A DNA stretch of 64,000 bases, taken from contig ONDM01000007.1 of assembly GCA_900316585.1 (NCBI GenBank), positions 124,001 through 188,000 on the forward strand. The letters run 5' to 3'. Positions 43,287 to 53,000 of this stretch are shown piece after piece. Each line of letters opens with the position of its first letter. Within the stretch, counting starts at the first letter, position 1. The position numbers and the translations under genes are program-made. The notes beneath the pieces are model-generated. The model did no database searches. It saw nothing but the letters and a program-made list of their open reading frames with translations, and was not told the DNA's origin. This stretch comes from an uncultured Prevotellaceae bacterium (GTDB lineage Bacteria > Bacteroidota > Bacteroidia > Bacteroidales > Bacteroidaceae).

Positions 43287-44387
43287 TTATTTAATGATGA
43301 CCATTGTTGCTCCAAAGCCATATTCCTTGAATGAGGCATCTTGATAGACGCAACCTTTATATTTTGTCTTAAGTTCTTTGAGAAGATTTTGGCGAAGGAC
43401 ACCTTCACCTTTTCCATGGATGAAAACAATTTTAGACCCAGTATGTTTGCGATAAGCATTCATTGTTTCGTGGAAAGCCTTCATCTGAACATCCAAAATT
43501 TCCTTATTACCTAGGCCTGTGGTGTCATCTAACAAAGAACCGATGTGCAAATCTACCTCTGCAATGCCTTTTTTAATAATTCCATAGCCACCTAAAGCCC
43601 TTTGTGTCTCAGCATGTTTAGGCTGTTTCGGCTCGTCCGCCTTTTTCAGAAGTGCATTTTTTATATCACTAGCTTGGATAAAGACTTGCTTAGCTGGCTG
43701 GTCTTCTTTGACTATGTCGTAAATCAAGGCTGGTTCATCAAAGAATACAGATGGCTGGAATGTGTGCAATTTGTAGAATTTTACAGTATCTATACGAATT
43801 TGTACATCTATAGCTGGTTTTAGGAGATAGTTCTTATCTTTTTTGTATGCAATGAGTTGAATGGCTACCCGTTCAATCTCATTTAGGGAACTGCATTCAA
43901 ATTCCTCAAGATGGTATTTTGTATTGGGCTCAACTTCCCCTTGTTGACGGACTTTCCAGCTGTTGCCTTCAGCACTGGCATAAACATAATTGATGTAATA
44001 GTTACTGTCGTTAATGAGATAGGCATCAAATGCTGTATTGCTTATTTCTTTCAAGTTCTGAGCCACAAACCCTAAGAATATATTTAATTTTTCGCCATCA
44101 CGACGTTCTAGAGGCTTTGGTTTGTAAGTGATAGTCTTTTCAATGATGTCTTCTTCTCTATCTTGAGTTTCTTCTTTAGTCGTAGCCTTTTTCTTTAACC
44201 CTAGTGTGTCTACTTTTGCTATATTATAATCGTCAGTGTCGATTACGACCACATCTTTGCGTAGCACAGGAATGTCAAAGCCGTCTTCATCCTGAACCAG
44301 GACGAATTCATTGTTTTTTCCTTGGAAACCACTTATGATTCCACCTCCAACTTCGTTAACAAATCTTACTTTATCTCCAATTTTCAT
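43287..44387 (-). CDS. DUF2027-Smr domain protein
   Basis: A 366-residue protein. The N-terminal ~55 residues ([20 protein letters not shown]) form an SH3-like start, followed by a central DUF2027-type region and a C-terminal Smr domain (residues ~280-366) with [20 protein letters not shown] and [20 protein letters not shown]. Smr domains nick or bind branched nucleic acid or collided ribosome mRNA in other bacteria. The Bacteroidetes version is uncharacterised as far as I know. It overlaps the Nudix gene by 4 nt and is last in a three-gene operon. Confidence 0.85.
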   Translation of the reverse strand: MKIGDKVRFVNEVGGGIISGFQGKNNEFVLVQDEDGFDIPVLRKDVVVIDTDDYNIAKVDTLGLKKKATTKEETQDREEDIIEKTITYKPKPLERRDGEKLNIFLGFVAQNLKEISNTAFDAYLINDSNYYINYVYASAEGNSWKVRQQGEVEPNTKYHLEEFECSSLNEIERVAIQLIAYKKDKNYLLKPAIDVQIRIDTVKFYKLHTFQPSVFFDEPALIYDIVKEDQPAKQVFIQASDIKNALLKKADEPKQPKHAETQRALGGYGIIKKGIAEVDLHIGSLLDDTTGLGNKEILDVQMKAFHETMNAYRKHTGSKIVFIHGKGEGVLRQNLLKELKTKYKGCVYQDASFKEYGFGATMVIIK

Positions 44388-44896
44388 ATCCAGTTCAATT
44401 TCTTTATTTCACTTTCAAAATTGGGCGTGAAAATACTTTTGCCCATGTTCTCCTTAACCTCTTCCATTGTCCAGAAACGTCCACCATCGGTTTCAGCACT
44501 GGGTATGATTTCCTGGTCATATATTGTTTTATGTACAAAAACCAATTCTCGTTCTCGTACAGAATCATAAACGTATTGGCTTACCTGTTCTGGAATGAAA
44601 TCTGTAATTCCTAGTTCTTCTTTAACCTCACGCAATAATGCCTGTTCCACGTTTTCACCTAAATCCACATGTCCTCCTACTGCTGTGTCCCATTTGCCTG
44701 GCTGAATATCTTTCCAAGCCGGACGTTTTTGCAAGTATATCTCACCTTTGGAATTAAATAGATGCAGATGCACCACAGGGTGAAGCAATCGGCTACCATT
44801 GTGACATTCTCCACGTGTAGCTGCACTGATGATATTTCCATTTTCATCTACGATGGGAAACATCTCTTCTAGATTATCTTTTCCTGTAGCAATCAT
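44384..44896 (-). CDS. Nudix hydrolase
   Basis: A 170-residue protein with a complete Nudix box, [20 protein letters not shown] followed by ELGI. The opening [20 protein letters not shown] and [20 protein letters not shown] match the IPP-isomerase-like Nudix subgroup (YfcD type), but the isomerase catalytic Cys context is not evident. It probably cleaves a nucleoside diphosphate derivative; the substrate is unknown. It overlaps queA and the Smr gene by 4 nt each, so all three are translationally coupled. Confidence 0.88.
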   Translation of the reverse strand: MIATGKDNLEEMFPIVDENGNIISAATRGECHNGSRLLHPVVHLHLFNSKGEIYLQKRPAWKDIQPGKWDTAVGGHVDLGENVEQALLREVKEELGITDFIPEQVSQYVYDSVRERELVFVHKTIYDQEIIPSAETDGGRFWTMEEVKENMGKSIFTPNFESEIKKLNWI

Positions 44897-46125
44897 GGTA
44901 TTAAGAGTGAGGAGTCTCCGTAACTTAAAAAACGGAAATCGTGAGTTAATGCAAAATCATAAATTGTTTTCCAATCACCTTTCACAAAGGCAGACACAAG
45001 GAGTAATAGCGTGCTTTGTGGTTGATGAAAATTTGTAATCATCATACGGACTATGTGATATTCATATCCTGGGGCTATAATTATTTGTGTGGAGCTGTGA
45101 AGGACATCAAGCTCATGACGGTTCATATAGTCCAATAAGGAATTTAAGGCTTCGAGTGTAGAAGGTCCTTTTGTCTCATAGGGCATCCATTGAGGAATAT
45201 GGAGTTCTTCTTCTGACGCATTGGGATTCCTGGCTGCCAGAATTCCCATGTAATAAAGGCTCTCTAAAGTGCGTACGCTGGTGGTTCCAACTGCAATGCA
45301 CCATCCTTCATGTTTAATGAGCTTTTCTATGGTCTGCTTATGTACGGCCACATGTTCTGTATGCATCTCATGCCCTTCTATTTCCTTGCTTTTCACAGGT
45401 TTGAAAGTGCCGGCACCAACGTGCAATGTGATTTCTTCACGGTCTATGCCATGTTTGTCTAAAGCTTTCAATACATTTTCGGTAAAATGCAAACCTGCCG
45501 TAGGAGCAGCTACACTTCCTTTGATCTTGCTGTAAACAGTCTGGTAGGTCCGTTTGTCACTTTCTTGAGTCTCCCGGTTTAAGTATGGAGGAATTGGAAG
45601 TTCGCCAACAGCATCCAATACTTCAGCCCAAGTGGGCAAGTCACAATCAGAATCTTTCCATGACCAGTCGAAGTCCATCCAAAAACTGGTACCATGGTTT
45701 TCACCACGTAGTACGCTTAGGATCAGTGTTTTTCCATTAGGCATGATAATGCTCCGGTACAAAGTACCTTCCTTCCATTTTTTCAAGTTACCTACAAGGC
45801 AAAGCCAACTACAATGACCTTGGGTTTGGAAGATTAAGGCATAATCACGTGGTAAAGCTGGCTCCAGGCAGAAAACCTCAATCAGTGCTCCTGTATCTTT
45901 ACGGAAATGCAGGCGAGCCTGAATAACCTTGGTGTTATTGAATACCATCAAGGCGCTTTTAGGCAAATAAGATGGGAGAGAAGTGAAAACATCTTCACTT
46001 ACTTTCCCATGATTATAAACTAAAAGTTTGGACTGGTCACGTTGCTCTAAGGGAAATTTGGCAATACGATTATCCGGTAAGGGATAATTATAATCAGCTA
46101 TTTGTATATGTTTAGGGTCGCACAT
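44893..46125 (-). CDS. queA: S-adenosylmethionine:tRNA ribosyltransferase-isomerase
   Basis: A 410-residue QueA, somewhat longer than the ~350 of E. coli. Motifs include YPLPDNRIAKFPLEQRDQSK, VAAPTAGLHFTENVLKALDK, ITLHVGAGTFKPVKSKEIEG then HEMHTEHV, and IAVGTTSVRTLESLYYMG. The last third has TNFHQPQSTLLLLVSAFVKG. It transfers ribose from SAM to preQ1-tRNA to form epoxyqueuosine. It starts the queA-nudix-Smr operon, with a -7 element at 46149-46156. Confidence 0.96.
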   Translation of the reverse strand: MCDPKHIQIADYNYPLPDNRIAKFPLEQRDQSKLLVYNHGKVSEDVFTSLPSYLPKSALMVFNNTKVIQARLHFRKDTGALIEVFCLEPALPRDYALIFQTQGHCSWLCLVGNLKKWKEGTLYRSIIMPNGKTLILSVLRGENHGTSFWMDFDWSWKDSDCDLPTWAEVLDAVGELPIPPYLNRETQESDKRTYQTVYSKIKGSVAAPTAGLHFTENVLKALDKHGIDREEITLHVGAGTFKPVKSKEIEGHEMHTEHVAVHKQTIEKLIKHEGWCIAVGTTSVRTLESLYYMGILAARNPNASEEELHIPQWMPYETKGPSTLEALNSLLDYMNRHELDVLHSSTQIIIAPGYEYHIVRMMITNFHQPQSTLLLLVSAFVKGDWKTIYDFALTHDFRFLSYGDSSLLIP

Positions 46126-46148
46126 TCGTACTTTCTTTTTTGCGGGTG

Positions 46149-46156
46149 CAAAGTTA
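46149..46156 (-). promoter_or_regulatory. -7 element of the queA operon
   Basis: Minus strand TAACTTTG followed by CACCCG, about 24 nt before the queA start. Confidence 0.65.
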
Positions 46157-46258
46157 TCATTTTTATTCTTTTTATAGATACTTTGGATAAGGTTATTGGT
46201 ATTAAAGTCGCAAAAACTGCGCGAGAATACGTCGTTTGTGCATTTTTAAGGTAATTTG

Positions 46259-46290
46259 TTTGCCCATGCGCTGATAATTAAGTAATTTTG
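46259..46290 (+). promoter_or_regulatory. Promoter of the etfBA-acyl-CoA dehydrogenase operon
   Basis: TTTG at 46259-46262, a 20-nt spacer and TAATTTTG at 46283-46290, followed by CGCGG. The start near 46297 gives a ~64-nt leader to ATG 46361. Confidence 0.8.
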
Positions 46291-46360
46291 CGCGGCAATT
46301 ATGGGTAAGGGATACTCTTGCCTATTTTAATTGGAATACTATTTAATAAATAATAATAAT

Positions 46361-47248
46361 ATGAGTTTGAAAATCGTTGTACTTGCAAAGCAAGTACCTG
46401 ACACGCGAAACGTTGGTCCTGATGCGATGACTCCTGAGGGAACTGTAAACCGTTCCGCGTTGCCTGCCATCTTCAACCCTGAAGACTTGAATGCCCTGGA
46501 GCAGGCTCTCCGACTGAAGGATGAGAATCCTGGTTCTACCGTTACAGTGGTTACTATGGGCCCTGGTCGTGCAGCAGAAATTATCCGTGAGGCCATGTAT
46601 CGTGGCGCAGATGGCGGTTATCTTTTGACCGACCGCGCATTTGCTGGTGCTGATACGTTGGCTACCAGTTATGCTATTTCTACAGCTATTAAGTATATTG
46701 GTGAAGATGTAGACTTGATTATTGGTGGTCGTCAGGCTATTGATGGCGATACTGCTCAAGTTGGTCCTCAGGTGGCAGAGAAGCTGGGCTTGAACCAGAT
46801 TACTTATACCGAGGAGATCTTAAGCTGTAAAGATGGTAAGATTGTCGTTAAGCGTCATATCGATGGTGGTGTCGAAACAGTAGAGACAGCTCTTCCTGTT
46901 GTTTTGACAGTAAACGGTAGTGCAGCTCCTTGCCGGCCACGTAATGCCAAGCGTGTTATGAAATATAAGCGTGCATTATGCCCAATGGAGATTCCTGCTG
47001 GTCAGACATGGGCCGATCTTCCTTATGCTGACCAATATGAGAAGAAACCTTACTTGAAATTAGATCAACTGTCTTGTGCTGACGTAAATGCTGATTTAAA
47101 TCAGTGTGGTCTTTCAGGTTCTCCTACAAAGGTTAAGACTGTTGAGAATATTGTTTTCAAGGCAAAGGAGAGTAAGACATTAACTGGCTCTGATGAGGAT
47201 ATGAACAGCCTGATTCAAGAGCTTTTGGCTAATCATACAATTGGATAA
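46361..47248 (+). CDS. etfB: Electron transfer flavoprotein, beta subunit
   Basis: A 295-residue EtfB starting MSLKIVVLAKQVPDTRNVGP. It has NPEDLNALEQALRLKDENPG, VTMGPGRAAEIIREAMYRGA and DLIIGGRQAIDGDTAQVGPQ VAEKLG-type motifs that bind AMP or FAD. It is a little longer than the ~250-residue housekeeping form. Together with EtfA it takes electrons from the acyl-CoA dehydrogenase encoded two genes downstream. ATG 46361 was chosen over 46331 because the residues added by the latter (EYYLINNNN) are not family-like. The gap to etfA is 6 nt. Confidence 0.95.
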   Translation: MSLKIVVLAKQVPDTRNVGPDAMTPEGTVNRSALPAIFNPEDLNALEQALRLKDENPGSTVTVVTMGPGRAAEIIREAMYRGADGGYLLTDRAFAGADTLATSYAISTAIKYIGEDVDLIIGGRQAIDGDTAQVGPQVAEKLGLNQITYTEEILSCKDGKIVVKRHIDGGVETVETALPVVLTVNGSAAPCRPRNAKRVMKYKRALCPMEIPAGQTWADLPYADQYEKKPYLKLDQLSCADVNADLNQCGLSGSPTKVKTVENIVFKAKESKTLTGSDEDMNSLIQELLANHTIG

Positions 47249-47254
47249 TCTATT

Positions 47255-48277
47255 ATGAATAACGTATTTGTATATTGTGAGCTTGAAGGCACAAAGGTTG
47301 CTGAGGTAAGTCAGGAGCTTCTGACCAAGGGTCGTAAGCTGGCTAATACGCTGGGTGTCCAGTTGGAGGCAATTGCTGCAGGTTCAGGTATTGTAGGTAA
47401 TGTAGAATCTCAGATTCTGCCTTATGGAGTAGACAAGTTGCATATTTTTGATGCAGAAGGTCTCGCTCCTTATACTTCCAAGCCTCACACAGCAGTTTTG
47501 GTGAATTTGTTTAAACAGGAGAAGCCTCAAATCTGTCTGATGGGTGCTGATGTGGTAGGACGTGACCTCGGTCCGCGTGTATCTTCAGCTTTACATAGTG
47601 GTCTGACTGCCGATTGTACAGCTCTTGAGATTGGTGACCACGAAGATAAGAAGACTGGTAAATGCTATAAGGATCTATTGTATCAGATTCGTCCTGCATT
47701 TGGTGGAAACATTGTTGCTACCATTGTCAATCCAGAAAACCGTCCACAGATGGCTACCGTACGTAGCGGTGTGATGAAGGCTGAGATCCTGGATCCTAAC
47801 TACAATGGTGAAGTCATAGTCGAGGATGTAGCTAAATATGTTCCAGAAACAGAGTATGTGACAAAGGTGTTGGACCGTCATGTTCAGGCTGCAAAGAACA
47901 ACCTTAAGGGTGCTCCTATCATTGTGGCAGGAGGTTATGGTATGGGGTCAAGAGAAGGCTTTGAAATGCTTTATGAACTGGCTCGTGTAATCCATGCAGA
48001 GGTAGGTGCAAGCCGTGCTGCTGTAGATGCAGGTTTCTGTGACCACGATTTACAGATTGGTCAGACCGGTGTGACTGTACGTCCTAAGGTGTATATCGCT
48101 TGTGGTATTAGTGGTGCTATCCAACATGTAGCTGGTATGAAAGAGAGTGGCATCATCATTTCTATTAACAATGATGAGAATGCACCTATCAATACCATAG
48201 CTGACTATGTTATCAATGGTACAGTAGAGGAAGTAGTTCCAAAACTGATTAAGTATTACAAACAGAATTCTAAGTAA
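47255..48277 (+). CDS. etfA: Electron transfer flavoprotein, alpha subunit
   Basis: A 340-residue EtfA. The C-terminal FAD domain has IIVAGGYGMGSREGFEMLYE, VGASRAAVDAGFCDHDLQIG, QTGVTVRPKVYIACGISGAI QH-type and IISINNDENAPINTIADYVI motifs, which are diagnostic. With EtfB it forms the FAD-carrying heterodimer. Whether it performs simple transfer or flavin-based bifurcation cannot be read from the motifs seen. It is followed by the dehydrogenase 25 nt later. Confidence 0.96.
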   Translation: MNNVFVYCELEGTKVAEVSQELLTKGRKLANTLGVQLEAIAAGSGIVGNVESQILPYGVDKLHIFDAEGLAPYTSKPHTAVLVNLFKQEKPQICLMGADVVGRDLGPRVSSALHSGLTADCTALEIGDHEDKKTGKCYKDLLYQIRPAFGGNIVATIVNPENRPQMATVRSGVMKAEILDPNYNGEVIVEDVAKYVPETEYVTKVLDRHVQAAKNNLKGAPIIVAGGYGMGSREGFEMLYELARVIHAEVGASRAAVDAGFCDHDLQIGQTGVTVRPKVYIACGISGAIQHVAGMKESGIIISINNDENAPINTIADYVINGTVEEVVPKLIKYYKQNSK

Positions 48278-48302
48278 ATCACGCTTTAAAACAGAATAAC
48301 AA

Positions 48303-50009
48303 ATGGCAAATTTTTATAGTGATATTCCAGAACTCAAGTTTGAGCTGGAGAATCCCATGATGGAGCGCATCGTTGAGTTGAAAGAGCGCGGTTTTAGAGA
48401 GAAGGATGAGTATGCAGAGGCTCCTCAGGATTTTGCTGATGCAATGGACAGTTATGAGAAGGTATTAGATATTGTTGGTGATATCACTGCTAATACCATT
48501 GCTCCAAATGCGGAAGCTGTTGATGCAGAAGGACCTCATTGTGAGAATGGGCGTGTACGTTATGCAAGCAAGACTTACGAGAACATGGATGCTATGATTA
48601 AGGCAGGCATGAATGGTTTGACTATGCCACGTAAGTATAATGGTATGAACATGCCTATTACTGTCTATACTTGTGCAAATGAAATTGTTTCAACTGGTGA
48701 TGCTGGTTTTGAAAACATTTGGTCTCTTCAGGATTGTATAGAAACTTTGTATGAGTTTGGTACAGAGGATCAGCATAAACGTTTCATTCCACGTGTATGT
48801 GCAGGTGAGACAATGTCTATGGACTTGACAGAACCAGACGCTGGTTCTGACTTGCAGTCTGTGATGCTGAAAGCTACATATGATGAAGAGAACAATTGTT
48901 GGAGACTGAATGGTTCCAAGCGTTTTATCACCAATGGTGACTCTGACATACATTTGGTCTTGGCTCGTTCAGAGGCTGGTACCCGTGATGGACGTGGCTT
49001 GTCTATGTTCATTTATGACAAGCGTGATGGAGGCGTAAACGTACGTCGTATTGAAAATAAGTTGGGAATTCATGGTTCTCCAACTTGTGAATTAGTATAC
49101 AAGAATGCGAAAGCTGAACTTTGCGGAAGCACCAAATTGGGACTTATCAAGTATGTAATGGCTCTGATGAATGGTGCACGTTTAGGTATTGCTGCACAAA
49201 GTGTAGGTTTGTCTCAGGCGGCTTATAATGAGGCTATAGCTTATGCCAATGACCGTAAGCAGTTTGGTAAGGCTATCATTACTTTCCCTGCTGTATATGA
49301 GATGCTTTCCAATATTAAGGCTAAATTGGATGCAGGACGTGCTCTTCTCTATCAGACCGCACGTTATGTTGATATCTATAAGGCACTTGATGATATTGCG
49401 CGTGAGCGTAAGCTGACTCCAGAGGAGCGTGCAGAACAAAAGAAGTATGCTAAGTTGGCTGATGCATTCACTCCATTGGCAAAGGGTATGAACTCTGAGT
49501 ATGCTAATCAAAATGGTTATGATTGCATACAAGTACATGGTGGTTCAGGTTTCATGTTGGAATATGCTTGTCAGCGCATTTACCGTGATGCTCGTATTAC
49601 TTCTATCTATGAGGGTACTACTCAGTTACAGGTTGTAGCTGCTATCCGTTATGTGACTACTGGTCTTTACAGCAGTGTCATCAATGAGTTTGAACAGATT
49701 GAGGTAAAACCAGAGAATCAAGCTTATATGGATCGCATCAAGGCAATGGCAGTGAAGTTCAATGCAGACATTGAATTGGTTAAGTCTGCTGAGAATCAGG
49801 ATGTTCTTGATATTTGTGCCCGTCATTTATATGAAGAGGCTGCAAACATCATTATGAGTCATTTGCTGCTTCAAAATGCGAATAAGGCTCCTGAACTGTT
49901 TGCTAAGAGTATGAATGTATATATTAATTTGGCTGAAAGTGAAGTAGAAAAGAACCATAATTTCATCAACCGAATTGATGCAGATCAGTTGGATTCTTAT
50001 CGTAAGTAA
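48303..50009 (+). CDS. Acyl-CoA dehydrogenase, long form
   Basis: A 568-residue protein, about 190 longer than short-chain acyl-CoA dehydrogenases because of a C-terminal extension (residues ~455-568) and an N-terminal addition of about 60 residues. Core motifs are SMDLTEPDAGSDLQSVMLKA, RFITNGDSDIHLVLARSE, AYANDRKQFGKAI and QVHGGSGFMLEYACQRIYRD. The predicted catalytic base is Glu437 in ITSIYEGTTQLQ, the usual position. It oxidises an acyl-CoA with FAD and passes electrons to EtfAB. Long forms also occur with other acyl-CoA substrates, so the chain length is uncertain. Confidence 0.9.
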   Translation: MANFYSDIPELKFELENPMMERIVELKERGFREKDEYAEAPQDFADAMDSYEKVLDIVGDITANTIAPNAEAVDAEGPHCENGRVRYASKTYENMDAMIKAGMNGLTMPRKYNGMNMPITVYTCANEIVSTGDAGFENIWSLQDCIETLYEFGTEDQHKRFIPRVCAGETMSMDLTEPDAGSDLQSVMLKATYDEENNCWRLNGSKRFITNGDSDIHLVLARSEAGTRDGRGLSMFIYDKRDGGVNVRRIENKLGIHGSPTCELVYKNAKAELCGSTKLGLIKYVMALMNGARLGIAAQSVGLSQAAYNEAIAYANDRKQFGKAIITFPAVYEMLSNIKAKLDAGRALLYQTARYVDIYKALDDIARERKLTPEERAEQKKYAKLADAFTPLAKGMNSEYANQNGYDCIQVHGGSGFMLEYACQRIYRDARITSIYEGTTQLQVVAAIRYVTTGLYSSVINEFEQIEVKPENQAYMDRIKAMAVKFNADIELVKSAENQDVLDICARHLYEEAANIIMSHLLLQNANKAPELFAKSMNVYINLAESEVEKNHNFINRIDADQLDSYRK

Positions 50010-50029
50010 TACCATTTTTAAAATAATAA

Positions 50030-50064
50030 AATACCCGGTAACCATTGATTACCGGGTGTTTTTT
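50030..50064 (+). terminator. Terminator of the etf operon
   Basis: ACCCGGTAA (50033-50041) and TTACCGGGT (50049-50057) form a perfect 9-bp stem followed by GTTTTTT. On the other strand it can also serve the GH2 gene. Confidence 0.9.
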
Positions 50065-50085
50065 ATTTAGCACTTTCCCTATCTT

Positions 50086-53000
50086 TTATTTGACATTGAA
50101 TCCAGTTATTTCTATAAATGGCTGTTCACCTCTTGTATCTGCGTGTGATAAGGTTATGCAGATAGCCTTTTCTTCTCCAGGTAAGAGTGAGAAATAGTTG
50201 TCAGAGTATAGAACTGGAAGAATTCTGTTTTTGCTTTTCTTTCCCATTACTTGTAATCTGATCATGAGGGCAGGGGTAGAAGTGTTGTTCTTTATAGAAC
50301 CTTTTATAACTAGCTGGTCTCCTTCTTTCTCAGTAGTCCAGTTGGATGTCAATTCTACTGATGGAAGATTAAGCAAAGATTTGTAATTGTCTTCTTCCTT
50401 TCCTCGGCAATAGAAATTGTCAGAAACAACTTTGCCATTCTTGTCAGTCAAGGTCAGTTTAATGAAATAAGTATCACTTAGTTTGTCTGTTGCTGCTAAA
50501 GGGAAACAAGCTACAGTCTGGTCATCTTCAATGTCGAACGTGAGTTCCTTACTCCATTGTTCTTTTCCATCCTGATTGAAGAGTTGTGCCTTTGCAGTGA
50601 TGTTCTTCTGTGCACCAGCATGGTAGTTGACAACTTCGATGTCTTCACGTATTGGATTCCATTGAATATGGAGAGGCTCACAAGCTTTTTTACAGCCGAA
50701 ATAAGCAGCAGTAGGGTTGAAGTAATAATCATAAGTTTGCCATACCATAGATGGCCATGCTGGATGACTCATCCAGAGTAGCATTCCACGGCGATGCTCA
50801 CTGCGTGATTCAAAGATGGCTCTATAACCATTATAGTTAATCCATTGTGCCCATTCTGCAAACTGTTTGGCATCTTTAGGCTTGCCAAACATCTTTTCCA
50901 TAATTTTATTGAAAGAGTCAGCACCTTGGGCAGAACTCAGAGTGTAGTCATGTATACCATACATGGCATTTGGATCTTCCATGGTATTCACATGCTCAAG
51001 AGCATCTTTGCCCATAGCTTGGATAAGGCTTTCATAGGTCATGACATTTGGCATGCCTCGTTCACTATGGAACTTGTCATGGCCAAAGTTCTCAAAATAC
51101 TCTTTCTGAGAGAGGGCTCTGTAAGGGCCACCACCGCTTACGACTCCAGCTGCAGAATGAGAAATGTAGTGGATACCCGGATGCTCTTCTTGTAGCATTG
51201 TGCGTAGATATTGATCCAGTTCTGCAGGAGGATTGCCTTCATTTCGACCTACATATAGAGCGATAGAAGGATGGTTGCGTAATCGCTTTACCCAATCTTG
51301 TGCATTATCGCAGAAAAGATTATTGTAATATGGATCTGGGCCATCACTTGGATTAGCCAGCCAGAAATCTTGCCATACCATGACACCATATTTATCGCAA
51401 GCTTCATAGAATTCCTCATCACCTGTCTGACCAACCCAGTTTCTGATCATGGTGAAATTCATGTCTGCATGATATTTCACAGCGATGTCATATTCTCGTC
51501 CGCGATAGTTAAGGTTAGACTCAGAGAATCCCCAGTTTCCACCAAAGCCAATGAAACGTCGTCCATTGATGTATAAGCTTAATCGTCGAGGATTACTGTT
51601 GCCAAAGACTGTACGCTGAATACCACCGCTAGGCAAATACTCATTTTCATCGAAAGTCATTTGACGGACTCCAGACTTAAAGGCAACTTTGTCGGATGTC
51701 TTTCCATTTGTTACGAACATGAATTCCACATCATAAAGATGCTGGGCACCATATCCCTTTGGCCACCATAAGTGTGGGTTCTTCAAATGAAGTGCAGGCG
51801 TGTTTTCTGCATCAAGTTTAACCAGTTTGACCTCATTTGGCTCTAAAGTGATTTCCTGTTCAAAGGATGCATTGCCATATTTACCTTTTAGGGTGCCTTT
51901 CACTTGTTCTGTCACATTGTTTTTCAGGGTTATTTCTGCAAAGACGTTTGCGGATGTGGTGTCAGGTAAAGGCAATTCTGTACGCACGAATGGATCTTCT
52001 AAAGATACAGGGCCTGTGAAAGTGAGATATACATCGTTCCAGATTCCAATGTTACGTCCACGGATAGTAGGAATCCAGTCCCAACCGATGCTGGCATGGA
52101 ATGTTGCATTGTCTGCTCCTAAAATGCCACCATTAGCATCTGCACTGAAGGCTGTTTGTTCCTTAACAGCTCCTGGATGAGCATTTCTTATAATCTGAAC
52201 GGCTAATGTGTTCTTTCCCTTCTTAATCATTGGGCTGACATCGAATTTTCCTTTTTTAAATGCTCCTTCTATCAGACCAACTTTAGAACCATTCAGGAAA
52301 ATATTTGCTTTCCAGTTGATTCCATCAAAATTCAAGAACGTCTTTTCTGCATCGTTGTTGACTTCAAACTCTTTCTGATACCAGAAATCTGAAATGAAAT
52401 AGGAATCTGAAATCTGTAATTGGTTGTCTGCAAAATTAGGCTCAGGAATAGCACCAATGTTCTTCAAGCTAGTCAGGATAGTTCCAGGTACAGTAGCCAG
52501 GTCCCAGTCTTGTGTGTCAAATCCATCTGTGGAGATTTTTTCGCCTGAAGCCTTGACTAGGGATGCACGTTGTAATTTCCAAGTTCCTCCATTCAGCATC
52601 TGTTTGTTTTCACCGGCCTTAATTTCAGGTGCAGGCTTAGCTACTAAACCTCCCTTTCCGAAGACTTGGATTTCGCTCAATTCATAAGGCAGTCCGTTGG
52701 AAGATTTCTCACAAAGCAGTCGGACATAACGCCCTTTGCCTTTGGCCTCAATAATGTCCTTCTTATCTTCACCACCAGGGAGGTCTGCTACATCTTTCCA
52801 GCTTAAGGCATCGTCGGAAGTCTGAATCTTGCCAGAAATTGCCTTGTTGATCCAATGTAGAACTACTTTGTCAAATTTTGCAGAAGCACCTAAATCTACA
52901 TAAACCCATTCTTCATCCTTGCCTGCACTCTTCCAGGAACTTCCGAAATGTTCTGCAGCCAAGGCGCTTATGAATGTGTCTCCCTGATAGAAATCCCAGG

